From: a virus | IMG/VR virus record: IMGVR_UViG_3300047178_000172 | Location: 1 to 42,635 of that record | Length of the DNA stretch: 42,635 nt | Direction: 5' to 3' (one strand) | Shown: piece after piece, positions 1 to 8,015 of the stretch | Layout of the letters: every line of letters starts with the position of its first letter | How positions within the stretch are numbered: the first letter of the stretch is position 1 | The notes under the pieces: generated by a model | The model's input: only the letters and a program-made list of their open reading frames with translations | The model's database searches: none | What the model was told of the DNA's origin: nothing | Position numbers and translations under genes: made by a program

Positions 1-26
1 CCCACTATACCGCTCAAACCCTTATG

Positions 27-35
27 TGATATAGT
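27..35 (+). promoter_or_regulatory. Possible rightward extended -10 promoter
   Basis: The bases TGATATAGT fit an extended -10 (TG-n-TATAGT) that would start a transcript near base 42 toward the regulator gene. No convincing -35 is visible. The leftward promoter would start near the same base, so each transcript would cross the other promoter. Confidence 0.3.
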
Positions 36-48
36 GTCTATGTAGGTA

Positions 49-76
49 AGTATAGCAGGCGCTATAAAGATGTCAA
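49..76 (-). promoter_or_regulatory. Leftward sigma-70-like promoter inside the repeat
   Basis: On the minus strand there is a perfect -35 TTGACA (71-76), a 16-base spacer and -10 TATACT (49-54). The same promoter is at 41027-41054 and 42557-42584. In the circle this copy is the one at the right end, placed to drive the leftward operon starting at 42474. The spacer contains the palindrome TATAGC-AGGC-GCTATA, a likely operator. Confidence 0.65.
51..66. promoter_or_regulatory. Palindromic operator candidate
   Basis: TATAGC and GCTATA form a perfect inverted repeat around AGGC, inside the leftward promoter spacer. A second inverted pair, CACTATA (3-9) and TATAGTG (30-36), brackets the rightward -10. 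All four arms contain CTATA or its complement. Repressor sites are an inference from position and symmetry. Confidence 0.4.
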
Positions 77-582
77 GAATTATTTTGCCATTTAGTTATT
101 TTTTTTTTGATATGACGGACGATGAGATTCGGGGCGAGATTACTCGCCTCCAAAAGATGATGCGCGCACGCGCGTTGCGGCGTGCGATAGCTTGGGCCGG
201 GAGCCCGCGTGCCCTTGCTCAAATTATGGGGCTGCGTCCAGCAACTGCTAACCATTGGGTCCGCCGAGGGGAGATGCCCCCCGGCGCGGCGTGTATGTTG
301 ACGCGCCCGAGAGCATTTGGGGAGTCTGGTGCATACACTCAACTTTGCCCGGTTAAATTTGACGATTTGTGTTGCGGTTTGCCGGTTGGATTGTGGCGCA
401 CGCGGCGCTGCGAATGGTGCCACAAACCAAGCATGCCACCGAATATGAGATTGGCCGGTTTGCGATTGATCAAAGAATCACGAAGTCGAATAGATAAAGC
501 GCTGGGAATTAGAGCTGCTAATATAATCGCCGAGTCGCGCGCAAAATACAAGGACAAGTATGCGCTCAAAATCACCGACTAA
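70..582 (+). CDS. Helix-turn-helix regulator, YdaS/Cro-like
   Basis: A 170-residue basic protein. Residues about 38-72 look like a helix-turn-helix: an Ala-rich first helix, the turn SPRALAQIMGLRPATANHW, then RRGEMPPGAACML, the pattern of Cro/YdaS-type phage regulators. A Cys pair (CEWC) follows near residue 114. The start at 70 lies on the leftward -35 box; an in-frame ATG at 112 is an alternative and lies near the HTH-bearing part. The internal copy of the repeat carries the same first 19 codons but runs into a stop after two more. It may control the divergent promoters in the repeat. Function is inferred from fold pattern only. Confidence 0.65.
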   Translation: MSRIILPFSYFFFDMTDDEIRGEITRLQKMMRARALRRAIAWAGSPRALAQIMGLRPATANHWVRRGEMPPGAACMLTRPRAFGESGAYTQLCPVKFDDLCCGLPVGLWRTRRCEWCHKPSMPPNMRLAGLRLIKESRSRIDKALGIRAANIIAESRAKYKDKYALKITD

Positions 583-904
583 TATTACAATTTGCTTTCT
601 AAGCAATTGTTAGACTGCATTATTTTATGGGAATTCCTTTAAAATCAATGTCTTAAAGTTGCATGTTGTAATATTATTTTGCCCGATAATTACCATTATG
701 TTAAGTAGCGCCAAAAAGCCGTAAGATTTGGTTTCGCGTTGCCCCCCCTCCAATACGCCATACAGTACCTTTTTTCGGGGCGTGGCAGGGGGGTAAAATC
801 GTGGTAACCGTTATTGTTACTAGGCCCCTTCTAAAAATTTAACAAAAATAAAGGAATCGAAAAAGTAGTACTATGCTGTTTATTCCATCAACGATTAACT
901 GTTA
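583..904. other. Non-coding gap upstream of the terminase genes
   Basis: No gene was found in these 322 bases. Besides the hairpin at 587-610 there is a C7 run near 741 facing a G6-7 run near 788, and an inverted repeat GTAAC/GTTAC at 804-820. Packaging initiation sites are often next to the small terminase gene, so a pac or cos site could lie here, but nothing identifies one. No convincing sigma-70 promoter was seen. Confidence 0.5.
587..610 (+). terminator. Hairpin after the regulator gene
   Basis: ACAATTTGCTT and AAGCAATTGT pair as a ten-base stem with one bulged T and the loop TCT, five bases after the stop codon. There is no clean U tract, so termination is probable rather than certain. 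Confidence 0.4.
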
Positions 905-1504
905 ATGCCGACTACCACACCGAAAATTGTAAAGCGAGTCTACGCATATGATGATGCAACCCGGGATCATTTTGTCAGGGCACATTTTGAGACAGGGGAT
1001 TTAGTAAAAGCAAGTAAAGCATGTAAAATCAGTTACGACACAGCCAAAATTTGGAAAAAAGCGCCTTGGTTTGAGGAAGCGACCAAAGAGTTAAAAAGAG
1101 CGATTGATCGTCAATTTGATGGGCGCATTACTTACTTATTGGAAGATACGATCAAGGAATTAGAAAATCGAGTTAAGGAGGGGGATGTTAAAGCCTTTCT
1201 TTCTAAGGATTTTGTAATTAAAGAGCGGGTACCTATTCCTGGAAAAGATTTAGCGCTTATCGCTGGGATATTATTTGATAAACGCAAGATGATTCGTGAT
1301 AATGCGGAATTTTCTGGCGCATCGGAGCATGTATTGGATCGGTTGGGGAATATTGCGGATCGGCTAAGGGAGTTGGCGCGAATGAGTAAGCCGGAAGTCA
1401 TTGATGTTGAGATGAAGGGGGGCAAAAATGAAGGCGGCGAAGTTGGTGAAGTCGGTGAAAGTAGGCCAGCAAGTGAAGCCGTATCGGGAGTCGGCGGCGC
1501 GTAA
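905..1504 (+). CDS. Terminase small subunit
   Basis: This 199-residue protein probably recognises phage DNA and loads the large terminase. Residues about 14-60 form a helix-turn-helix-like region (TRDHFVRAHFETGDLVKASK, then YDTAKIWKKAPWFEEA), typical of small terminases. A helical middle and a low-complexity Gly/Glu tail follow. It sits directly ahead of the large subunit. The assignment rests on the DNA-binding fold, size and gene order rather than a diagnostic motif. Confidence 0.75.
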   Translation: MPTTTPKIVKRVYAYDDATRDHFVRAHFETGDLVKASKACKISYDTAKIWKKAPWFEEATKELKRAIDRQFDGRITYLLEDTIKELENRVKEGDVKAFLSKDFVIKERVPIPGKDLALIAGILFDKRKMIRDNAEFSGASEHVLDRLGNIADRLRELARMSKPEVIDVEMKGGKNEGGEVGEVGESRPASEAVSGVGGA

Positions 1505-1568
1505 AGGGGGTGGAGGATACCCTGCGCCTAAGTGCCCGATTAAAAAGCCTTCTGGTCGAGGCCGGTAA
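1428..1568 (+). CDS. Small basic protein between the terminase genes
   Basis: A 46-residue ORF overlapping the 3' end of the small terminase gene in another frame. An AAGGGGGG site precedes the ATG. The product is rich in Lys, Arg and Gly, with the tail PKCPIKKPSGRGR. Its stop overlaps the next start (TAATG), which supports real translation. No function is recognised. Confidence 0.55.
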   Translation: MKAAKLVKSVKVGQQVKPYRESAARKGGGGYPAPKCPIKKPSGRGR

Positions 1569-1726
1569 TGCCGATGCGATCAAAGGCGCAGAATCGGGCG
1601 ATGCATGCGGCAGCGGCGGGGCGTTCTACGATTGGTATTCCGAAGAAAGTCGCCAAGAAGTTTGTTAAAGAGCAAAAAGGTAAATCAGAAAAGGGTTTGC
1701 CGGAAAAGAAACGCAAAAGAAAATAA
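1568..1726 (+). CDS. Small basic protein between the terminase genes
   Basis: A 52-residue, very Lys/Arg-rich product whose start overlaps the preceding stop and whose stop is three bases before the large terminase. The opening MPMRSKAQNRAMHAAAAG and the segment STIGIPKKVAKKFV resemble small proteins often found near phage packaging genes. The role is unknown; nucleic-acid contact is only suggested by charge. Confidence 0.65.
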   Translation: MPMRSKAQNRAMHAAAAGRSTIGIPKKVAKKFVKEQKGKSEKGLPEKKRKRK

Positions 1727-1729
1727 CGA

Positions 1730-3202
1730 ATGTCAGAAAAACTAGATGCCGAAGCGGTGGAGGGGTTTCAGCGGCTGTACTTGTGGGATAAGTTTGACTC
1801 GCCTGCCCCGACGCCGGGATTTCATCGGATCATGTGGCGAGAGGCTTGTGATGAAAGTTTGCCGCGTTGCGCTTGGGCTGCACCTAGGAACTTTGCCAAG
1901 TCAACGGCGATTACGTTTACGTTTGCCTTGGCGGCGATCGCTTTTCGTATGCGTGATCATATTATGATCGTATCGGACGCTTATGACCAAGCGGTTTTAA
2001 GGTTGAAAGAAATTCAAATGGAGTGGGATGAGAACGAACATTTAAGGTCGGATTTTAGTTTTTCTGGTTTTATTAAAGAAAAAGAAGGCGAGATCATTTT
2101 ATCTTTTGAAGATGGGTATAAAGTTAGGGTGTTGGCGAGGGGGTCTGAGCAGCGACTACGCGGGATGCTTTGGAGAGGCAAGCGTCCTAACTTAATACTG
2201 GGGGATGATTTAGAGTTTGATGAAATTGTTGAGAGTGCTGAAAGATTAAAAAAGTTCAAGGCTTGGTTTTTTAAACAATTGCTACCTGCTGCAGCTAAGA
2301 ATAGTTTGTTTCGGATTGGGGGGACAATTTTAGCGTTTAATTCGCTCCTTATGAATTTGATGACGGATTCGCAATGGCGTTCGCATCTATGGAAAGCGCA
2401 TGAGGATTTTGACGATTTTAGTAATTTGTTGTGGCCTGAACATTGGCCCGAAGAGCGGCTAAGAGATCTTAGGCAGACTTTTATTAATCAGGGTCAATCT
2501 GATGCATATTCGCAAGAGGTATTAAATACGCCTATTGCAAGAGGCAATGCGGTGTTTGATCGGGAGGATTTGTTAGACATCCCATTTGGGTATTGGCGCG
2601 ACTGGGAAAGTTATCCTGAAAAGAGGCCAGTGGTATTTTATGCCTCGGTCGATTTTGCGGTATCGAAAACATCTTCAGCAGATAGGACTGTTATTTCTAT
2701 CGCAACGGTGGATGCAAATCGATATTTGGATATTGTAGATGTCGTTAGGGGGCGGTGGGATGCTAAGGAAGTCATTGAAAAGTTATTTGAAGTCAGTGAG
2801 GCTTACGAAATTGATACTTGGTTCATGGAGCGGGGCGCGATTTTGAAGTCGCTAGGGCCATTTTTAGAAGAGGAAATGGTTAAGCGGAATCGTTTTTTAA
2901 ACTTGCATTTAATGAATCCGAGTAAGGATAAGATAACGCGATCTAAGTCTATTCAGGCTAGGATAAAAGCTGGAAGAGTTCGATTCGACCATTCAGCAGG
3001 ATGGTGGCCGTATGCTGAGCAAGAGATGTTGCACTTCCCAAGAGCTGCCCATGATGACTTTGTCGATACGATGAGTCAATTTGGGTTGGCGCTAGATGAG
3101 ATCATTACGCCATTGACTGAAGAAGAAACCGAAGAAGAAGCGTATGCTTTGGAATTGTCAATGAATAATCAGCAAGGTCGAAATAAAGTGACGGGATATT
3201 AA
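1730..3202 (+). CDS. terL: Terminase large subunit
   Basis: The 490-residue packaging motor with ATPase and nuclease domains. The Walker A-like motif is APRNFAKST (about residues 51-59), and Walker B is LILGDDLE (about 155-162). The nuclease half begins near 300 with an acidic strand (ASVDFA, Asp about 308) and has a late acidic motif HDDFVDT (about 440), consistent with an RNase H-like metal site. Full length for the family. It abuts the portal gene with no gap, as usual for motor and portal. Confidence 0.93.
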   Translation: MSEKLDAEAVEGFQRLYLWDKFDSPAPTPGFHRIMWREACDESLPRCAWAAPRNFAKSTAITFTFALAAIAFRMRDHIMIVSDAYDQAVLRLKEIQMEWDENEHLRSDFSFSGFIKEKEGEIILSFEDGYKVRVLARGSEQRLRGMLWRGKRPNLILGDDLEFDEIVESAERLKKFKAWFFKQLLPAAAKNSLFRIGGTILAFNSLLMNLMTDSQWRSHLWKAHEDFDDFSNLLWPEHWPEERLRDLRQTFINQGQSDAYSQEVLNTPIARGNAVFDREDLLDIPFGYWRDWESYPEKRPVVFYASVDFAVSKTSSADRTVISIATVDANRYLDIVDVVRGRWDAKEVIEKLFEVSEAYEIDTWFMERGAILKSLGPFLEEEMVKRNRFLNLHLMNPSKDKITRSKSIQARIKAGRVRFDHSAGWWPYAEQEMLHFPRAAHDDFVDTMSQFGLALDEIITPLTEEETEEEAYALELSMNNQQGRNKVTGY

Positions 3203-5371
3203 ATGCAATTAGCAAAGCATCTTTCTTTCGACACAATTGTCGAATCGAACAATTTGGTTGAGCATATGGACCCTGACGACGTTAAAAACGTTGGGGAACT
3301 GATTTACCGAAATTGGCAAAATGATTGTCAATCTCGTTATGAATGGGAAGTGAGATACGCGGAAGCTGAAAAATTAGTTATGCAGCTGATGGAAGAAAAG
3401 TCATTTCCTTGGCCTGGCGCAGCGAATGTCCGGTTTCCGTTATTGACAATTTCAGCTTTGCAATACCACGCGAGGGCTTATCCAGCGTTAGTCCGTGGTG
3501 CGTATCCTGTATCTTGCCGAGTGATTGGGGATGACCCTGATGGCAAGAAAACGGAACGGGCTAAGCGAGTGTCTCAGCATATGAGTTTCCAACTGATGGA
3601 AGAGGATACTCAATGGGAGGACAGCACGGACAAGGCGCTCCTCGTTCAGGCCATCATGGGCTGCGCGTTTAAGAAAACTTTTCATTGCTCCAGCCAACAT
3701 CATGTGCGCAGTGAGTTGGTGATGCCTAAGGACTTGGTCATTCCTTATTACGCTAAATCGTTAGAGCTAGCTCCGCGATTAACTCACGTTATAGGATTGT
3801 ACTATGACGATGTAGAGGAGCGGATACGCAGGGGTTTATACACACGACCTGAAATGCCGATTGATAGCAACGATGGTAGCGTTCCAATGGCTCGGACCGC
3901 GCCAATGGTCGGGATAATTAAAGAGATTGAAGCAAACATTGATGGGGTCCAACCGGGGGCTGTCGATCAAGATACCCCAATCATGTTTTTAGAGCAGCAT
4001 TTCTGGATGGATTTGGATGGGGATGGGCTGCGCGAGCCGTATATTGGTTGGGTGCGTCAGGACGATCAAGTCCTGTATCGGTTGGTTGCGCGTTTTGAAA
4101 AGGATCGAGTTGAGTATGATCCTGAAGACACCAAAAAGATTTTACGCATTGAGCCAGAGCATTATTTTACAAAATATGAGTTTATCCCGGCCCCCGATGG
4201 CTCTATTTATGGGATGGGCTTTTTGATTTTGTTAGGCGCGACTAACGAAGTTATTAATTCATTAACGAATTTGTTAGTTGATTCTGGAGTGATGAGTACC
4301 TTAGGCGGGGGATTTTTGGCAAGGGGTATCCGTGTACGCGGCGGGGAGTATGCTTTTCGACCTCAAGAATGGAAGCGAACTGACTCTAATCCTAATGATT
4401 TGAAAGCGGGCATTTATCCTTTACCTGTTCGAGAGCCGTCTAATGTTATTTTTCAATTACTTAATTTGTTAATTGATTGGGGGAGTCGGATTGGTATGGC
4501 AACTGATGCTGCCACTGGGCAAAACCCTGGGCAGAATCAAAAAGTAGGGACGACTGAAGCGGTAATTGATCAAGGGGAAAAAGTATTTAACGGAATTTAC
4601 AAGCGAACTTATCGAGCGATGAAGAAAGAGTTCAGGCTGATATACCGCTTGAATTATTTAGCTAATCCGGCAACGGGAGTATTCGATTATTCAGACGATT
4701 CCGGTAACGGAGGTAGGGCATATTGGCAGGACTATTTTGAGTCGGATAAATCGATTATGCCAGCGGCAGACCCAAGTATTGCGTCACGTGAAAAGCTGAT
4801 TGCCCGAGATATGATGGTACTACAGCTGGCTGGCTCGACTCCTGGATTTAATCGTTATGCGATTATGCGTCGGGTATTGGATAATATGGAAATACCGGCT
4901 ATTGATGAGATTTTCCCGAAGCCGGGTACGCCGGGAGCGCAGCAGCCTCAACCGCCTTATCAAGTTCAGGTTGCGCAGATACGCGCGCAAACAGAGATGG
5001 CGAAAGTTCAAGCTCACGATAGACGCCATCAGTTAGAGTTGATGACCGAGGCTAGAATGAATATGGCTAAGATTCAACAGTTAGAAGCGCAAGCACTTAA
5101 ATTAAGAACCGAAGCTGGAGTAGCAGAAAACGATCAACTAATTAGTTTGATGAACCAAGAGCTGCAAGCAGCGCATGCCTTTAAGGAACAATTAACAGGT
5201 GCAATTGAAGGATATTCAAAGTTGTTTGACCAAATGCAACAATCACAAGGAAATGAAAATGGAACTCATGAGCAAGGAGCAGTGGCAGGGATGGCGCAAC
5301 CAGGAGGAAACTCAACAGTTTCTAGCGTTCCTGAAAACCCAGGTGGAGGAAGCCAAGCAAGCATGGGGTGA
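3203..5371 (+). CDS. Portal protein
   Basis: A 722-residue protein right after the large terminase, in the position and size range of long podovirus portals. It should form the dodecameric ring at the head vertex through which DNA passes. The middle holds a conserved-looking stretch with GMGFLILLGATNEVINSLTN and later ATGQNPGQNQKVGTTEAV, patterns I associate with P22-like/long portals. The C-terminal 130 residues are Gln-rich and helical (about 585-690), a likely barrel or crown, then a Gly/Ser tail. The last 113 bases overlap the next gene. Confidence 0.85.
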   Translation: MQLAKHLSFDTIVESNNLVEHMDPDDVKNVGELIYRNWQNDCQSRYEWEVRYAEAEKLVMQLMEEKSFPWPGAANVRFPLLTISALQYHARAYPALVRGAYPVSCRVIGDDPDGKKTERAKRVSQHMSFQLMEEDTQWEDSTDKALLVQAIMGCAFKKTFHCSSQHHVRSELVMPKDLVIPYYAKSLELAPRLTHVIGLYYDDVEERIRRGLYTRPEMPIDSNDGSVPMARTAPMVGIIKEIEANIDGVQPGAVDQDTPIMFLEQHFWMDLDGDGLREPYIGWVRQDDQVLYRLVARFEKDRVEYDPEDTKKILRIEPEHYFTKYEFIPAPDGSIYGMGFLILLGATNEVINSLTNLLVDSGVMSTLGGGFLARGIRVRGGEYAFRPQEWKRTDSNPNDLKAGIYPLPVREPSNVIFQLLNLLIDWGSRIGMATDAATGQNPGQNQKVGTTEAVIDQGEKVFNGIYKRTYRAMKKEFRLIYRLNYLANPATGVFDYSDDSGNGGRAYWQDYFESDKSIMPAADPSIASREKLIARDMMVLQLAGSTPGFNRYAIMRRVLDNMEIPAIDEIFPKPGTPGAQQPQPPYQVQVAQIRAQTEMAKVQAHDRRHQLELMTEARMNMAKIQQLEAQALKLRTEAGVAENDQLISLMNQELQAAHAFKEQLTGAIEGYSKLFDQMQQSQGNENGTHEQGAVAGMAQPGGNSTVSSVPENPGGGSQASMG

Positions 5372-5510
5372 GGGTCAATTTACACATTATAAAATGAAAA
5401 ATGACGAAATTGCAGCCGCTAATATGGCTGCGGTAGAGAATGTTCAGTTTTGCAATCGTATTATTAATATGGAGTATGACGACTACCTAAGAGCAATGGA
5501 GAAAAATTAA
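5259..5510 (+). CDS. Small helical protein overlapping portal
   Basis: An 83-residue ORF in a different frame from the portal C-terminus. The chosen ATG lies seven bases after AAGGA. The product is acidic and helical (EETQQFLAFLKTQVEEAKQ), with a later conserved-looking NRIINMEYDDYLRAME. Its stop overlaps the start of the GroES-like gene. The position suggests a head-assembly accessory role; no family is recognised. Confidence 0.7.
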   Translation: MELMSKEQWQGWRNQEETQQFLAFLKTQVEEAKQAWGEGQFTHYKMKNDEIAAANMAAVENVQFCNRIINMEYDDYLRAMEKN

Positions 5511-5923
5511 TGATGAAAATAGCTCAATATATTCTTTGGCCATACAAAAAAAAATCTATAAAAGAAAATCTTGGTGAAGTTCCAAAAAATAGTTTTTCTA
5601 ATATTTCCGGTTTTATTCCTCTCGGCCATCGCGTCCTAGTATTACCTGATGTAATAGAAAAGAAAACGGAAAGCGGAATTATCCTTGCGTTAGATACCGT
5701 TGGTCGAGAGGACATGGCTCAAATTAAAGGGACGGTAATTGCAATCGGCGATGGATGCTGGAAAGACACAACAACCTCAGATTGGGCAGCGCCTGGTGAT
5801 CGAATTGTATTTGGTAAATATTCTGGATTGGCATGGGAAGGTTCAGACGGGCAAAAATACCGAATTTTAAATGATTTAGATGTTGTGGGACTTATTACTG
5901 AGGGAAATGAAAATGGAAAATGA
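5510..5923 (+). CDS. GroES-like co-chaperonin (Cpn10)
   Basis: A 137-residue protein with the Cpn10 fold signature. The N-terminal strand motif is PLGHRVLVLPDVIEKKTESG (about residues 38-57), followed by GTVIAIGDG and the C-terminal GDRIVFGKYSGLAW with DLDVVGLI. Known phage relatives (T4 gp31 type) replace host GroES so that GroEL can fold the major capsid protein. An extra N-terminal segment of about 34 residues precedes the domain, unlike typical 95-residue GroES. It lies between portal and capsid genes, so a capsid-folding role is the natural inference. A second ATG three bases in is an equally good start. Confidence 0.85.
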   Translation: MMKIAQYILWPYKKKSIKENLGEVPKNSFSNISGFIPLGHRVLVLPDVIEKKTESGIILALDTVGREDMAQIKGTVIAIGDGCWKDTTTSDWAAPGDRIVFGKYSGLAWEGSDGQKYRILNDLDVVGLITEGNENGK

Positions 5924-6803
5924 ACCGCAAGAAACGTTTGACAGCAATGAAATTCCAGAGTATGTTTCTAACAATACGGATAACGATACGGATAACGATA
6001 CGGATAACGGTGTTGAAGACCAAGCGAGGTCTTTGGGCTGGAAACCAAAAGATGAGTTTCGTGGCGATCCTTCTAATTGGGCGGACGCTGAGCAGTACGT
6101 AGAGTTCCACAGCAAAAATAATGGGATGCTGCGTAGTGCAAATGAAAAAGTTAGTAAAGAATTAGCAGAAGTAAAAAGGCAGCTTCAAACACTAGACAGC
6201 TCGCATCGCAAGATTTTTGAACTACAAATCAAAAAGATGAGAGAAGAGTATGACTCTCAAATCTCATTTCTAAAAGCACAAAAACGGGAAGCGTTGCGCA
6301 GTGGCGAGCACGAAATGGCGGCTGATTTGGACGACCAAATCGACAATCTAAAATCTCGTGGTCCAGAACTACCAGACATACCTCAAAATCGGCCTCAACT
6401 TGATAGATATGGATTGCCGCCTAATTGGCGAAGTGATCCTACGCTGTCGGAATGGGCGGATAGAAATACTTGGTTTGCAAAAGATGAAGATATGACGGCG
6501 TGGGCTGGGAATATTGGTCAGATTTTAAGAGACCAATATCCGCAAATGCCAATTGATGAATTATTGAATACTGTTTCGGAAAGAGCGCGTAAAGCTTTTC
6601 CGCATAAATTCACTTCGCGGCGTGCGGGGCCAGAAAGCGCAACCACGGGTGCTGCGCAAGCCAGCAATGCAAAAAGTTATGGTTCTTTGCCCCGCGACGC
6701 TAAACAGGCTTGTGATGATGCGGTAAAAGAAGGCGGCATTACACAAAAAGAATGGGTTGATTTGTATTACGGATACGAGGAACAGCGAAGGGGGCGTCGA
6801 TGA
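5913..6803 (+). CDS. Putative scaffold/head assembly protein
   Basis: An acidic, highly charged 296-residue protein, Glu/Asp/Lys-rich and coiled-coil-like over about residues 70-125, located between portal and capsid as scaffolds are. The start was set at 5913, eight bases after AGGG. An Asn-Asp-Thr-Asp tandem repeat lies near residue 20. The Trp-containing segment AQYVEFHSKNN recurs in phage head proteins. Scaffold function is inferred from place and composition. Confidence 0.6.
   Translation: MENEPQETFDSNEIPEYVSNNTDNDTDNDTDNGVEDQARSLGWKPKDEFRGDPSNWADAEQYVEFHSKNNGMLRSANEKVSKELAEVKRQLQTLDSSHRKIFELQIKKMREEYDSQISFLKAQKREALRSGEHEMAADLDDQIDNLKSRGPELPDIPQNRPQLDRYGLPPNWRSDPTLSEWADRNTWFAKDEDMTAWAGNIGQILRDQYPQMPIDELLNTVSERARKAFPHKFTSRRAGPESATTGAAQASNAKSYGSLPRDAKQACDDAVKEGGITQKEWVDLYYGYEEQRRGRR
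5973..6008 (+). repeat. 12-bp tandem repeat, three copies
   Basis: The unit GATACGGATAAC is repeated three times (the first begins AA instead of GA). It encodes acidic Asn/Asp/Thr residues near the N-terminus of the scaffold-like protein and is a likely slippage site that stays in frame. Confidence 0.9.
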
Positions 6804-7351
6804 GCAGACAAAGATTGGATGCGCTCGCATCAGCGACTAGCGCGGAAATGCTACAAGGGGTACCAAGGGTGCGGGTAGAAAGCGATCGGCAATTGGTGCG
6901 CGAACGTGGTGTTTTTAACGGTACGCACCAAAAAACTAGAGTCTTAACTAAAATCCCGGGGTATCAACTACGATGGTTTAACGATGAACCTGGACGAATT
7001 GATACGGCAATTCAACGCGGGGGTTGGGAGTTTGTAACTGAAACTGAAGTGGCGCAATCAGACACCAACCGCGTTTTGCAAAACAATTCTGACCCTGGAA
7101 CGCGAGTTAGGATGATTTCTGGGAAAACCAACGAAAACGCGCCGCTGTATTCTTATTTGCTTAAAATTAAGCAAGAATGGTATGACGAAGATCAAATGGA
7201 CTTGATCGATAGAAATAGATCACAAGAACAAGAAATGATTCGTAATGGCGGCCTAAATACAGATCGTGTCGGTGAAAAATATTTGCCTGATAATCGAAAA
7301 GTTGCTTTACGTATGAAGCAAGACACTTTCGAGAAGGGATCGATTAATTAA
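6800..7351 (+). CDS. Virion-region protein of unknown function
   Basis: A 183-residue soluble protein overlapping the preceding stop by four bases (ATGA). It is Arg/Asp/Gln-rich with no signal or membrane segment, and contains RGGWEFVTETEVAQSD and SYLLKIKQEWYDEDQ. Its place just ahead of the decoration and capsid genes suggests a head component. Not recognised beyond that. Confidence 0.75.
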   Translation: MSRQRLDALASATSAEMLQGVPRVRVESDRQLVRERGVFNGTHQKTRVLTKIPGYQLRWFNDEPGRIDTAIQRGGWEFVTETEVAQSDTNRVLQNNSDPGTRVRMISGKTNENAPLYSYLLKIKQEWYDEDQMDLIDRNRSQEQEMIRNGGLNTDRVGEKYLPDNRKVALRMKQDTFEKGSIN

Positions 7352-7364
7352 TTTGGAGTAAAGT

Positions 7365-7991
7365 ATGGCAAACGTAATCGCGCCACACGGTTTTCAGCCT
7401 ATTAAAGGGATGGGGGTATACACCGGACAAATTAACACTTATTACATCCCTGCAACCGATACGAATCAGTATGGCATCGGCGATGCTGTTATGTCTACGG
7501 TAGGGAGTGATTCGACGAATGGGTTCCCGGCTGTGACTAAATCGACGGGAGTTGCGGGAGAATACCAACTTGGGGTTATTGTATCCGTTCTTCCGGTACA
7601 AGCTCTTGGTGTGCCATCGTTGATTGGCGTTCCTTTAACGTTGGAAAATATTAATATTCCGGCGACCAAAACTCGGGGTTATTATGTCGCGGTCAGTGAT
7701 GATCCGCAGCAACTTTATCAAATCCAAGATGACGGTTTAAATGCATTAACGGCGACGGCGACGAATAAAAACGCCGCATTTACGCCGACTAATCCACCTG
7801 CGCCGTTGCAAATTTCGGCTACTGTTTTAAACAGCGGCAGTGTTGCTACAACGGCAAATTTACCTTTAAAAATGATGGGGCTATACCAGCAATATGCGCC
7901 AGCTGGGGGTAATACTTTGGGCGCCAATGCTATTTGGGTAGTCAAGTTTAATCTTCATGTTTATTGCGCAAATGGTATTGCGGGTAACTAA
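7365..7991 (+). CDS. Putative head decoration-like protein
   Basis: A 208-residue beta-rich protein with a strong site (TTTGGAGTAAAGT) before the ATG. The opening ANVIAPHGFQPIKGMG and repeated Gly/Thr/Val strands resemble small capsid decoration proteins, and it sits directly before the major capsid gene. There are no membrane segments. A structural role is likely; the exact identity is not certain. Confidence 0.65.
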   Translation: MANVIAPHGFQPIKGMGVYTGQINTYYIPATDTNQYGIGDAVMSTVGSDSTNGFPAVTKSTGVAGEYQLGVIVSVLPVQALGVPSLIGVPLTLENINIPATKTRGYYVAVSDDPQQLYQIQDDGLNALTATATNKNAAFTPTNPPAPLQISATVLNSGSVATTANLPLKMMGLYQQYAPAGGNTLGANAIWVVKFNLHVYCANGIAGN

Positions 7992-8015
7992 CATACGCTA
8001 GCGAGGGGAAATATT

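Larger units (their letters stand above)
1..127. repeat. 127-bp terminal copy of a promoter-bearing direct repeat
   Basis: Identical to the last 127 bases and to an internal copy at 40979-41105. The match between first and last bases means the contig closes on itself; 127 is also a common assembler k-mer size, so the end copies are probably one physical copy. In the circle the repeat is 136 bp, because the internal and right-end copies share nine further bases on their left. It contains a leftward promoter, a possible rightward extended -10, two inverted repeats and the first codons of the regulator gene. Confidence 0.95.

Noticed and set aside
73-575. Leftward frames antisense to the regulator gene
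   Set aside because: No ribosome sites or recognisable domains; the plus-strand frame has an HTH pattern.
5895-6115. Frames antisense to or overlapping the scaffold-like gene start
   Set aside because: They arise from the 12-bp tandem repeat and have no supporting signals.
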